Shown here one piece after another: positions 19,125 to 28,204 of a stretch of 55,641 bases of DNA. The stretch lies in the NCBI GenBank assembly GCA_012837885.1, contig DUQI01000070.1, positions 1-55,641 on the forward strand, read 5' to 3'. Source of the DNA: Fastidiosipila sp. (GTDB lineage: Bacteria > Bacillota > Clostridia > Saccharofermentanales > DTU023). The notes under the pieces are model-generated. The model did not search any database. It saw only the letters and a program-made list of their open reading frames with translations, and was not told where the DNA came from. The position numbers and the translations under genes are program-made. Numbering within the stretch: the stretch's first letter is position 1; every line of letters starts with the position of its first letter.

Positions 19125-20261
19125 TTGATCAATCTGAATCAGGCGGCCAGTTCGTTTCCCAAGGCGCCCGGTGTGGCGGACGCCGTTCACCGGTATCTCG
19201 CGGAAGGTGCTTTTAACGTGCAGCGCGGCGGCGGTGCGGAATCGCTCGCTGTCGGCGATGTCGTCTTCGATACGAGACGGCTCCTCGCGTCCTTTTTCGG
19301 TGCGAAAAGTCCGAAGCAGGTGTGCTTTACGGCCGGCGTCACAGCCGCCTTAAATATGATCGTGTACTCCTGGCTCAATCCCGGCGACCATGTGATCTGC
19401 TCGTCGCTCGAACATAACGCCGTACTGAGGCCATTGGCTTTTTCCAAAACGAGAGGCATCGACTATTCGCTTGTCGAAGCCGCCAAAGACGGGACGGTCA
19501 CCGCTTCTCAGTTTGCCGACCTGATCAGACCGGATACACGCGCCGTGATCATCACGACGGCCTCGAATGTCTGCGGAACGATCCTGCCTCTTTCCGATAT
19601 CGCGGCGTTGTGCCGCGACCGTTCGATCGCCTTGATCGTAGACAGCGCACAGACGGCCGGTGACATGCCTTTGTCGCTCGAAGACGGCATCGACGCCATC
19701 TGTTTTACCGGACATAAGGGACTTCTCGGTCCGCAGGGCATCGGCGGCATCGTCATGTCGCCGTCTTTCGGTGAAGCGATCCGGCCGTTTATCTACGGCG
19801 GCACCGGCAGCCGATCCGACTCGCTCGATATGCCGGTAAGGCTGCCGGACAAGCTCGAGGCCGGTACCTTGAATCTGCCGGGTATTGTCGGTCTGAAAGC
19901 GGCGATCGAGTATATTCTCGATGTCGGCATGGATTATCTGGCTGCGCCTAAGCGGGATCTGACTTCGCGCTTTTTGGAAGGTGTGAAGGCTATACCAGGC
20001 GTTCGCGTCATCGGTCCGGCAGATCCCAGCCGCCAGGTGGCGGTCGTCTCGATCGATGTACCGGCGATGGACAATGCGCTCGTTGCGGCGGCACTCGCCG
20101 AAAAAGGTGTGTTGACGAGATCGGGCCTTCATTGCGCGCCGCTCGCCCATCAGTCGCTCGGCACGTTTCCGGAAGGCACCGTGCGATTTTCCTTCGGCTC
20201 TTTTAATACGGCAGAGGAGATCGATGAAGCGCTGAACGCACTCGAATCGATCGTTACTTGA
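19125..20261 (+). CDS. Class V aminotransferase / cysteine desulfurase-like protein (selenium-cluster type)
   Basis: MINLNQAASSFPKAPGV, FTGHKGLLGPQGIGG PLP-Lys, RSGLHCAPLAHQSLGT Cys motif; TTG start after GGAGG. Confidence 0.87.
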   Translation: MINLNQAASSFPKAPGVADAVHRYLAEGAFNVQRGGGAESLAVGDVVFDTRRLLASFFGAKSPKQVCFTAGVTAALNMIVYSWLNPGDHVICSSLEHNAVLRPLAFSKTRGIDYSLVEAAKDGTVTASQFADLIRPDTRAVIITTASNVCGTILPLSDIAALCRDRSIALIVDSAQTAGDMPLSLEDGIDAICFTGHKGLLGPQGIGGIVMSPSFGEAIRPFIYGGTGSRSDSLDMPVRLPDKLEAGTLNLPGIVGLKAAIEYILDVGMDYLAAPKRDLTSRFLEGVKAIPGVRVIGPADPSRQVAVVSIDVPAMDNALVAAALAEKGVLTRSGLHCAPLAHQSLGTFPEGTVRFSFGSFNTAEEIDEALNALESIVT

Positions 20262-21294
20262 CGTAGACGGCGTGACTTGATCTTTGCTTAAACTGTCCGA
20301 TAACGACGCCTGATTCACCGGCGCCTTCCAGCCGTTTGAGCAGGGTGTCGGCGTCTTTTTCAGAGATCGCGATCAACAGGCCGCCTGAAGTCTGCGGATC
20401 GAATAAGATGTCGACGATCTCTCTTTTCGCTTCGTTGGATATCTCAATGCTGTCTTTCAGGAAGTCTCTGTTTCGGTAGGCGCCGCCCGGGATGATGCCG
20501 TCCTTGGCGAACGCGATCGCGTGGTTCAGTAGCGGCACGTTCTGGCTTATAACGGTCGCGCTCAGATCGCTGCCGGTCGCCATCTCGGCGAGATGACCGA
20601 GCAGACCGAAACCGGTGACGTCGGTACAGGCGGAAGGCGAGAGCGTCTGCATCGCTTCGGCCGCGTATTTATTGAGGTGTGCCATCGTTTTGATGACCAG
20701 CTTTTCCGTCTCTTTATCGAGCAAATCGGCACCGAGTGCCGTCGTCAGGATGCCGCTGCCGAGTGCCTTGGTCAGAATAATCAGGTCGCCTTCTTTGGCG
20801 CCGCTGTTCGTTCTGACCTGATCGGGATGCGCGTAGCCGGTGACGGCCATGCCGTACTTCGGTTCCGGATCTTCGATGCTGTGTCCACCGGCGATGATCA
20901 CGCCGGCTTCCATCGCTTTGTCGGCACCGCCTGCCAGAATGGCGCGGATCACATCTTTCGACATCGATTCAGCGACACAGAGCAGGTTCAACGCCGTCTT
21001 CGGTTCGCCGCCCATGGCATACACGTCGCTGATCGAGTTGGCCGCGGCGATCTGGCCGAACTCGTACGGGTCGTCGACGATCGGCGGGAAGAAGTCGATC
21101 GTCTGGATCACGGCAAGGTCAGGCCTCACGACGTATACGGATGCATCGTCGCTACTGTCAAACCCGACAATCAGTTTGTCGTCTTTTATACGGTCGAGGC
21201 CGCACAGGAGTTCAGACAGGACACCCGGTCCCAGTTTCGCTCCTCAGCCGCCTGCGGATGTCATTTCCGTGAGACGAACCTTCTCGCTCGACAT
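20254..21294 (-). CDS. selD: Selenide, water dikinase SelD, selenoprotein (in-frame UGA at 21246-21244, Sec17)
   Basis: Reverse strand ATG at 21294 after AAAGGAGG: MSSEKVRLTEMTSAGG-U-GAKLGPGVLSELLCGLDRIKDDKLIVGFDSSDDASVYVVRPDLAVIQTIDFFPP...; ORF track begins only at 21129. Confidence 0.94.
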
Positions 21295-21476
21295 CTATGC
21301 CTCCTTTACACCGGTGTCGATCATGACACTGATGTGCATCACTTTTGTTCGGCTCATCTTACCATTAAAACAGAGGCGGGGCGCATACAGCCGGTACATG
21401 CGGCCGTTGGAACCAATCAAGCGTGTAAGCCGTCTATGATATACTTAGACATCATTTCATCAACTGTGAGGTCCGT

Positions 21477-22190
21477 ATGAGCGCACGCATTTTAATCGTT
21501 GACGACGAGCATAATATCGTGGATATTTTGCGCGAGAATCTGGTGCGCGAGGGGTATGAGACGATCGAAGCGTACGACGGCGAGGAAGCCGTGCACAAGG
21601 CGCTGAACGACAATCCGGATCTCGTCTTGCTCGATACGATGCTGCCTCGTCTGAACGGTTTCGATGTCTGTCGCCGGGTGCGGCAGGAATCGTCCGTGCC
21701 GATCGTCATGTTGACTGCGAAAAGTGAAGAGATCGACAAAGTGCTGGGTCTCGAGCTCGGGGCCGATGACTACATTACCAAGCCGTTTTCGGTACGTGAG
21801 GTATTGGCTAGAGTGAAGGCGCAGTTGAGGCGCGTCAGCCTCTCCGAAGCCGATTATCAGGGAGCCGGCAAGGATCTCGTCTTCGGCGATCTGGTCATCG
21901 ATCAGGAAGCGTATCAGGTGCGTTTCAAGGACCGCATTATTGAACTGACCCTGCGCGAATTTGAACTCGTGCGCTTTCTCGCCCAATATGCCGGCCAGGT
22001 GTTTACCCGCGAGGTACTGCTCGACAAAGTCTGGGATTATGAATATTTCGGCGATGTGCGCACCGTCGATGTCACGGTGCGGCGGACCAGAGAGAAGCTG
22101 GAACCGGATCAATCGCATTACCGCTACATTCTGACCAAGCGCGGCGTCGGCTACTATTTCAACAAGGATGCGGGCAAACTAGAGGAGTGA
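21477..22190 (+). CDS. walR: Response regulator, OmpR/WalR-like
   Basis: Receiver domain (DDE, LLDTMLPRLNGFD, TAKSEE, KPF) plus winged helix; next to WalK-like kinase and walJ/rlmH. Confidence 0.85.
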   Translation: MSARILIVDDEHNIVDILRENLVREGYETIEAYDGEEAVHKALNDNPDLVLLDTMLPRLNGFDVCRRVRQESSVPIVMLTAKSEEIDKVLGLELGADDYITKPFSVREVLARVKAQLRRVSLSEADYQGAGKDLVFGDLVIDQEAYQVRFKDRIIELTLREFELVRFLAQYAGQVFTREVLLDKVWDYEYFGDVRTVDVTVRRTREKLEPDQSHYRYILTKRGVGYYFNKDAGKLEE

Positions 22191-22194
22191 TTTT

Positions 22195-23493
22195 ATGGCG
22201 GTTATCGCAGCGACCAAGGTCGGCAGCATAATCGCGGTTACGGCTGTCCTCACCGCGGCAGTCATGGCTCTTGGTTTTATTTTGCTTTATCAGTTTCGCG
22301 TCAGACGGCGCATCTCACGCCTGCTCGGCGTCATCAGTCAGGTTTCAGGTGAAAGTACGGAAGTGCGTGCCGTGTTGGCGGCTTTAGATATCGGTGTTAT
22401 CGCCTACGGCAGTAACGACCGGCTGTTGACGATGAATCGCATGGCGGCCAATCTCTTGCCAGAAATACCGGAGACCTTGTCCGATTTCTTCTCGCTCTAC
22501 GGCGAGGACAACGGTATGAAAGCGTCGATGTTTTTAGGCTCGAGTACGCTGGTCGGCACGATTCCGACCGGCGGCCGCACCCTGGTCGTCACCGTCCAGA
22601 GGCGTGCGCTCGATCAGGCGCGCTTGTCCGGTCATATCGTGATGATCCGCGACATTTCAGCCGAAGAGAGAGAAGAGACGAGACGCAAAGAATTCGTCGC
22701 GAACGTGTCGCACGAATTGAAGACGCCACTAACGACGATTAAGACGTACAGCGAATCGCTGCTCGACTGGGGCATTGACGAAAAAGACAAAGACGCACTG
22801 AAAAAAGATGTGACCCGTCTTTACGATGACTCAATCCGTATGGAGCAGTTGATTGAAGACCTGCTGTTGCTCTCGTCACTCGACAGCAGAGGGCTTTATC
22901 TCAAAGTCGAGACACTCGATTTTGCCGGTCTCGTGCGGGCGGCGACGGAACGCATGCAGCTGATGGCGGAAGAAAAAGGCGTCGACTTGAACTGCGTCGT
23001 CGTGGCGCATATACCGAAGGTACTCGGCGACCGCGCGTCGCTCGAACGCATCGTGATCAATCTTTTGTCGAATGCGATCAAGTATACGGAGCCGGGTGGT
23101 GAGATCTACGCCTATGTCGGTACGATCGTCGACGACGTGTACGTCAAGGTCAAAGACTCCGGCCAGGGTATTCCGCGTGAACACCATGAACAGATATTTA
23201 AGCGGTTTTATCGAGTCGACAACACCGGTTCACGTCGTTTCGGGGGAACCGGACTCGGCCTCTCGATCGTGCGAGAACTCGCCGATCTACATCGTGGTAA
23301 GATTGAACTGAAAAGTGAGCCGGGCAGAGGCAGCGAATTCACGCTTTTGATTCCCGGCAAAAGAAAATTACTGCGCGATACGCGCACCATGTTGCTCGAG
23401 GGTTCGCGGCCGATCGATGCGGTCGGCAGGGCGGCTGCCGAGGAGATTGAGGCGAACGAAGTATTGCCGGTCACGGCGCCGCTTGAAAAATAA
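22195..23493 (+). CDS. Sensor histidine kinase, WalK/PhoR-like
   Basis: Single N-terminal TM, PAS-like region, FVANVSHELKTPLTTIKTYSESLL H-box, N/G boxes. Confidence 0.88.
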   Translation: MAVIAATKVGSIIAVTAVLTAAVMALGFILLYQFRVRRRISRLLGVISQVSGESTEVRAVLAALDIGVIAYGSNDRLLTMNRMAANLLPEIPETLSDFFSLYGEDNGMKASMFLGSSTLVGTIPTGGRTLVVTVQRRALDQARLSGHIVMIRDISAEEREETRRKEFVANVSHELKTPLTTIKTYSESLLDWGIDEKDKDALKKDVTRLYDDSIRMEQLIEDLLLLSSLDSRGLYLKVETLDFAGLVRAATERMQLMAEEKGVDLNCVVVAHIPKVLGDRASLERIVINLLSNAIKYTEPGGEIYAYVGTIVDDVYVKVKDSGQGIPREHHEQIFKRFYRVDNTGSRRFGGTGLGLSIVRELADLHRGKIELKSEPGRGSEFTLLIPGKRKLLRDTRTMLLEGSRPIDAVGRAAAEEIEANEVLPVTAPLEK

Positions 23494-23574
23494 TGCTAAA
23501 ACGAGGACAATAAGCAGTTAGGCGGACGTCGCTAATACCGGGCCGCCATTTATTTAGGAATTTGAGGGTTAGAT

Positions 23575-24846
23575 TTGGACCATTATGTGATCACAGGTGG
23601 AACGAGGCTGGAGGGCGTTGTCCCGATTTCCGGTTCGAAAAATGCCGCGCTGGCGATCGTCGCAGCCGCCATGGTGCTGGACGGACCGTGTCGCATTGAT
23701 AACCTGCCTGAAGTCAGAGACATCAATCTGCTTTTAGAGATTTGCCAGAGCATCGGCGCGACGATTGAGTTCGAAAAACCGGGAACGGTCTTCATCGACG
23801 CGACGACGATCAATACGCATGAGGCGACGGAACCGATCGTCAGTTCGCTGCGCGGTTCCTATTATCTGATGGGCGCACTGCTCGGCCGCTTCGGTAAGGC
23901 GAAGACCTCGATGCCGGGCGGCTGTAATTTCGGCAACCGGCCGATCGATCTGCACTTGAAAGGGTTTGCGGCACTCGGTGCTTCATCCGACGTCACCTAC
24001 GGTCATGTCAATCTGGAATGCAGTAAGTTAAAAGGCGGCAGCGTCTTTTTAGATCAGGTCAGTGTCGGTGCGACCGTCAACATCATGTTGGCGGCGTGTA
24101 AAGCCGAAGGCCTGACCGTGATCGATAACGCGGCGAGAGAGCCGCATATCGTCGACCTCGCGAACTTTCTGAATACGATGGGCGCCGATATCCGCGGCGC
24201 CGGCACCGATGTGATCCGGATCAACGGCAAGGCGACCTTGCCGGCCAACAAAGACTATATGATCATTCCCGATCAGATCGAAGCCGGCACCTATATGATG
24301 CTCGCCCCGTTAACGAGAGGCGACATCACGGTGACCAACGTCATCCCGAAGCATATGGAACCGCTGACGGCCAAGCTTTTGGAAATGGGATCGACCGTCG
24401 AAGAAGGCGAAGATTCGATCCGTGTGATTCACGACGCGTCGACGCCGCTCGTCGGCACGAGTTTCAAGACGATGCCGTACCCCGGCTATCCGACCGACCT
24501 GCAGCCGCAGGCGACGTGCCTGCTCTGCTTTGCCGAAGGCGGTGGACGCATGATCGAAAACGTCTGGGAAAACCGCTATCAGTTCGTCGATGATCTGAAG
24601 AAGATGGGAGCGTCGATTCTGATCTCCGGACGATTGGCCGTGGTCCAAAAGGCTGTCCTGACCGGAGCATCGGTGAAAGCGAACGACCTGCGCGCCGGCG
24701 CGGCGATGGTCATGGCCGGATTGATGGCACTCGGTGAGACGCGCGTCTTCGATATCATCCGCATCGAACGCGGCTATGAGAAGTTTATTGAGAAACTGAA
24801 GGGGATCGGTGCCAAGATCGAACGCGAATCGGTCTTAGTCCCATGA
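23575..24846 (+). CDS. murA: UDP-N-acetylglucosamine 1-carboxyvinyltransferase
   Basis: GGTRLEGVVPISGSKNAALAI; MPGGCNFGNRPIDLHLKGF; TTG start. Confidence 0.93.
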   Translation: MDHYVITGGTRLEGVVPISGSKNAALAIVAAAMVLDGPCRIDNLPEVRDINLLLEICQSIGATIEFEKPGTVFIDATTINTHEATEPIVSSLRGSYYLMGALLGRFGKAKTSMPGGCNFGNRPIDLHLKGFAALGASSDVTYGHVNLECSKLKGGSVFLDQVSVGATVNIMLAACKAEGLTVIDNAAREPHIVDLANFLNTMGADIRGAGTDVIRINGKATLPANKDYMIIPDQIEAGTYMMLAPLTRGDITVTNVIPKHMEPLTAKLLEMGSTVEEGEDSIRVIHDASTPLVGTSFKTMPYPGYPTDLQPQATCLLCFAEGGGRMIENVWENRYQFVDDLKKMGASILISGRLAVVQKAVLTGASVKANDLRAGAAMVMAGLMALGETRVFDIIRIERGYEKFIEKLKGIGAKIERESVLVP

Positions 24847-25634
24847 TTGAAAGTTACGCCTTACGTTCAGGTAGCAGCGGCAACTGTATCTATGTCGGTG
24901 AGAAAGGCCGCGGCCTGATTATCGATGCCGGCATCACCGGTAAGGCGTTTTTAGCGTCGCTCGCAGCCAACGGTCTGTCACCAGACCGGATCGAGGGCAT
25001 CGTCATCACGCATGAACATATCGACCATGTGTCGGGACTCGGCGTATTGCTTCGTCGTCACCGGATTCCACTCTATATCAGTGAAGATACGTGGCTCGGC
25101 ACGGCGCCGAAGATCGGTGAGGTCGACCAGTCCTTGATCCGCCTGATCGAACCGGGTGTGCCTTTTGAAGTAGGCGCCTTATCGCTGACCGGCATATCGG
25201 TGCCGCATGACGCCGCCGATCCGATGGCTTTCAAGATTGAAGGCGAATGCGGTAACGTCTCGGTCTGCACCGACATCGGTTATCTCGACAGCAAGGTGCT
25301 GGAATCACTCGCCGGCAGTCGTCTGCTCTATCTGGAAGCCAATTACGATGATTTCATGCTGGCCAACGGACCATACTCGAGAATGTTGAAAAAACGCATC
25401 CGCGGCCATTACGGACATCTCTCGAATGAGGCATGCGGCGAAGCGCTGATCGAGTTCGTCAAACGCGGCACGACGGAGATTGTTTTGTCGCATCTGTCAC
25501 AGGACAACAATCTACCGCAGATCGCCGAGCGCACGGTGAACGGCTTTCTCGATATGATCGGGGCGAAAGAAGGTACCGACTACCGTTTGAACGTGGCGAG
25601 GCGCTACGACTGTTCGCCGATGTGTCGTTTCTGA
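24843..25634 (+). CDS. walJ: MBL-fold metallohydrolase WalJ/YycJ-like
   Basis: LRSGSSGNCIYVG, ITHEHIDHVSGLGVLLRRH; GHLSNEACGE. Confidence 0.87.
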   Translation: MIESYALRSGSSGNCIYVGEKGRGLIIDAGITGKAFLASLAANGLSPDRIEGIVITHEHIDHVSGLGVLLRRHRIPLYISEDTWLGTAPKIGEVDQSLIRLIEPGVPFEVGALSLTGISVPHDAADPMAFKIEGECGNVSVCTDIGYLDSKVLESLAGSRLLYLEANYDDFMLANGPYSRMLKKRIRGHYGHLSNEACGEALIEFVKRGTTEIVLSHLSQDNNLPQIAERTVNGFLDMIGAKEGTDYRLNVARRYDCSPMCRF

Positions 25635-26101
25635 TGGCCACGCTGACGATCATTGCCTGCGGCCAGATCAAGGAGACATTTTTAAGACAGGCGATCGCCG
25701 AGTATGAAAAACGTCTATCGCGTTATGCGAACGTTCAGATCCTGGAAGTACCGGATGCGCCGGACTCGCTGCCTGAAGCTGTCGCTTTGGAAAAAGAAGC
25801 GGTGGCGATAGAGGGAAAACTGCCCGGCAAAGGTTTTGTCATCGCACTCGATATTCGTGGTAAAACGGTGACCTCAGAACAATTCGCCGAGATTTTGGAC
25901 AGCGGATTCGAGAGGGGACAAGCATCGCTCGTGTTCATCATCGGCGGATCGCGCGGACTGGCGCCTGCGATTTTGCAAAAGTCGGATCTTCGACTGAGTC
26001 TCTCGGCCTTAACTTTTCCGCATCAACTGGCACGTCTCATTTTATTGGAACAGTGTTACCGTGGTTTTCGTATTCTGCGCGATGAACCGTATCACAAGTA
26101 G
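25634..26101 (+). CDS. rlmH: 23S rRNA (pseudouridine1915-N3)-methyltransferase RlmH
   Basis: FIIGGSRGLAP and LTFPHQLARLILLEQCYRGFRILRDEPYHK C-terminus; TGATG overlap with walJ. Confidence 0.92.
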   Translation: MATLTIIACGQIKETFLRQAIAEYEKRLSRYANVQILEVPDAPDSLPEAVALEKEAVAIEGKLPGKGFVIALDIRGKTVTSEQFAEILDSGFERGQASLVFIIGGSRGLAPAILQKSDLRLSLSALTFPHQLARLILLEQCYRGFRILRDEPYHK

Positions 26102-26198
26102 TTCAAGGTCGGTTTTTTGAGATGACCGGCTTGTTGTTTCTTGTTTTTTTCCAAAGAACGCCGATCGCGTAGTGATATACTGAATTGCTGAATGATGC

Positions 26199-26229
26199 GC
26201 ATCGCCGACTCGATTTGATCCGGCGATGC
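26199..26229 (+). repeat. Inverted repeat in the apparent glmU leader
   Basis: GCATCGCCG-N13-CGGCGATGC. Confidence 0.6.
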
Positions 26230-26288
26230 TTTGTCGCGTGGAGACGCGTAAAAAACGCGCGTGAACGCATAGAAAAAAGGAGTGTTTT

Positions 26289-27647
26289 ATGGAGATTTGC
26301 GCCATTGTCATGGCAGCCGCCGAAGACGAACGCATGCAAACGAAACATACGAAAGTGATTTTACAGGCCGCCGGGCGACCGGTGGTCGCCTGGGTGAAAA
26401 GGGCGCTCGACGGCGCCGGTATTACGGATCAGGTGTATGTCGTCGGTTATCGGCAAGAGCAGGTCAGACAGCTGCTCGGTGAAGACGTGGTGTTCGTTTT
26501 ACAGGAAAAAGCCCTTGGCACCGGTCACGCCGTGATGCAGGCCGAATCGTTTTTAAACGGCAGGGAAGGCGCCTGTATTATCGTCTCCGGTGATGCACCC
26601 CTGATTCGCTCCGAAACGTTGACCAAGTTGATTGAGACGTTCGAGGAAAAACGGCCGGCTCTCCTTTTACTGACGGCGACGACCGATGAACCGGCCGGAT
26701 ACGGCCGGATCGTCAGAGACGAAGGCGGACAGATCGAAAAGATCGTCGAAGAGGACGAGGCCGGTATCGGCGAACTCGGCATCGGTGAGATCAATGCCGG
26801 GATTTACTGTTTCGATACGGTGCGCTTGAGAGAGGCGCTCGACAAGATCGCGGTGCGTCCCGGCAAGGAGCGTTATCTGCTGACCGACGTGATCGAGATT
26901 TTGCGAAGCGGCGGTCACACGGTATCGACGATGCCGGTCGATACGGCGGAGATTCAAAGCGTCAATACGAGACAGGAACTGGAATGGGCGTCGCGCGCGC
27001 TGAGCAGACGAAATATCGCGCGCCTGATGGCTCAGGGCGTCAGTATCATCAATCCGGAATCGACGTTGATCGAGTGTGACGTGGAAGTCGGTAAGGATAC
27101 GGTGATCCTGCCGAATTGTGCCCTGCGCGGCAAGACGATTATCGGCGCCGACTGCACGATCGGGCCGGATGTGCGAACGAAGAGCGGCCGGATCGGGAAC
27201 AACTGCAAAGTCGATCAGACGCGGCTCGAATACTCGGAGATCGGGGACGATTGCCGGGTCGGTCCGTTCGTTTCGATTAAAGAGAATACAAAGATCGCTG
27301 AAGGTGTGACGATCGATAGTTTCGTCGAGATTAGACGTACGACGATCGGTACCGATAGCAAGATTTACAACCATGCGTTTATCAGTGATGCGACGCTCGG
27401 TGTCGACTGCACCGTCGGTGCCAACGTCGTGTTCGCCAGACAGGATGCGGAGGAGCCAGCTGAGATCGAGATCGGCGATCATGTCTATATCGGCAGTAAC
27501 TCGACGCTCGTCGCTCCGCTGACGCTCGGCACAAATACGATGGTCGCTGCCGGCAGCGTCGTGACCGAATCGGTGCCCGACAATGCGCTCGCGATCGGAC
27601 GCAGTCGGATTGAAATCAAGGAAGATTGGATGCGCCGACCGCGATGA
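26289..27647 (+). CDS. glmU: Bifunctional GlmU (GlcNAc-1-P uridyltransferase/GlcN-1-P acetyltransferase)
   Basis: Nucleotidyltransferase N-terminus (AIVMAAAEDERM), LGTGHAVMQ, left-handed beta-helix C-terminus. Confidence 0.93.
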   Translation: MEICAIVMAAAEDERMQTKHTKVILQAAGRPVVAWVKRALDGAGITDQVYVVGYRQEQVRQLLGEDVVFVLQEKALGTGHAVMQAESFLNGREGACIIVSGDAPLIRSETLTKLIETFEEKRPALLLLTATTDEPAGYGRIVRDEGGQIEKIVEEDEAGIGELGIGEINAGIYCFDTVRLREALDKIAVRPGKERYLLTDVIEILRSGGHTVSTMPVDTAEIQSVNTRQELEWASRALSRRNIARLMAQGVSIINPESTLIECDVEVGKDTVILPNCALRGKTIIGADCTIGPDVRTKSGRIGNNCKVDQTRLEYSEIGDDCRVGPFVSIKENTKIAEGVTIDSFVEIRRTTIGTDSKIYNHAFISDATLGVDCTVGANVVFARQDAEEPAEIEIGDHVYIGSNSTLVAPLTLGTNTMVAAGSVVTESVPDNALAIGRSRIEIKEDWMRRPR

Positions 27648-28204
27648 GTGAACGCTGGCTGATCGTCGGGCTCGGCAATCCAGGACGCCGCTACAAAGAT
27701 ACCTGGCATAACCTCGGGTATATGGCGGTCGATCGGCTTGCCGCTGCCTACGACCAAAAGATCAAGAAGAGTCGCTTTCTCGGTAAAACGGCTGAATTTG
27801 TGATCGCCGGAAAACAGGTGCTCTTTTTAAAGCCGACGACGTTCATGAATCGTTCCGGTATGAGCATTCGCGCCGCTTCCGATTTTTATCGCATACCGCC
27901 GGAAAGAATCCTCGTCGTGGCCGACGACATCGATTTGAAGTTCGGACAAATGCGGCTGAGGCGACGCGGCAGCGCCGGCTCGCATAATGGTCTGAGAGAC
28001 ATTCAGGCGGCGATCGGTCAGGAGTATCCGAGACTTCGTCTCGGCATGGGACCGAGGCCGGAAGGGGATCTGGTCGATGTCGTACTCGATCGCATTCCGA
28101 AAGACAAAGAAAAGGCACTGGACGATATGCTGAAACGTGCCGCAGATTGTGTGGAGCTCTTCTTAAGAGAAGGTGTCGAAGCGGCGCAACAGGTATTTAA
28201 CTAA
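27644..28204 (+). CDS. pth: Peptidyl-tRNA hydrolase
   Basis: WLIVGLGNPGRRYKDTWHNLGYMAVD; FLKPTTFMNRSG; GSAGSHNGLRDI. Confidence 0.95.
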   Translation: MSERWLIVGLGNPGRRYKDTWHNLGYMAVDRLAAAYDQKIKKSRFLGKTAEFVIAGKQVLFLKPTTFMNRSGMSIRAASDFYRIPPERILVVADDIDLKFGQMRLRRRGSAGSHNGLRDIQAAIGQEYPRLRLGMGPRPEGDLVDVVLDRIPKDKEKALDDMLKRAADCVELFLREGVEAAQQVFN

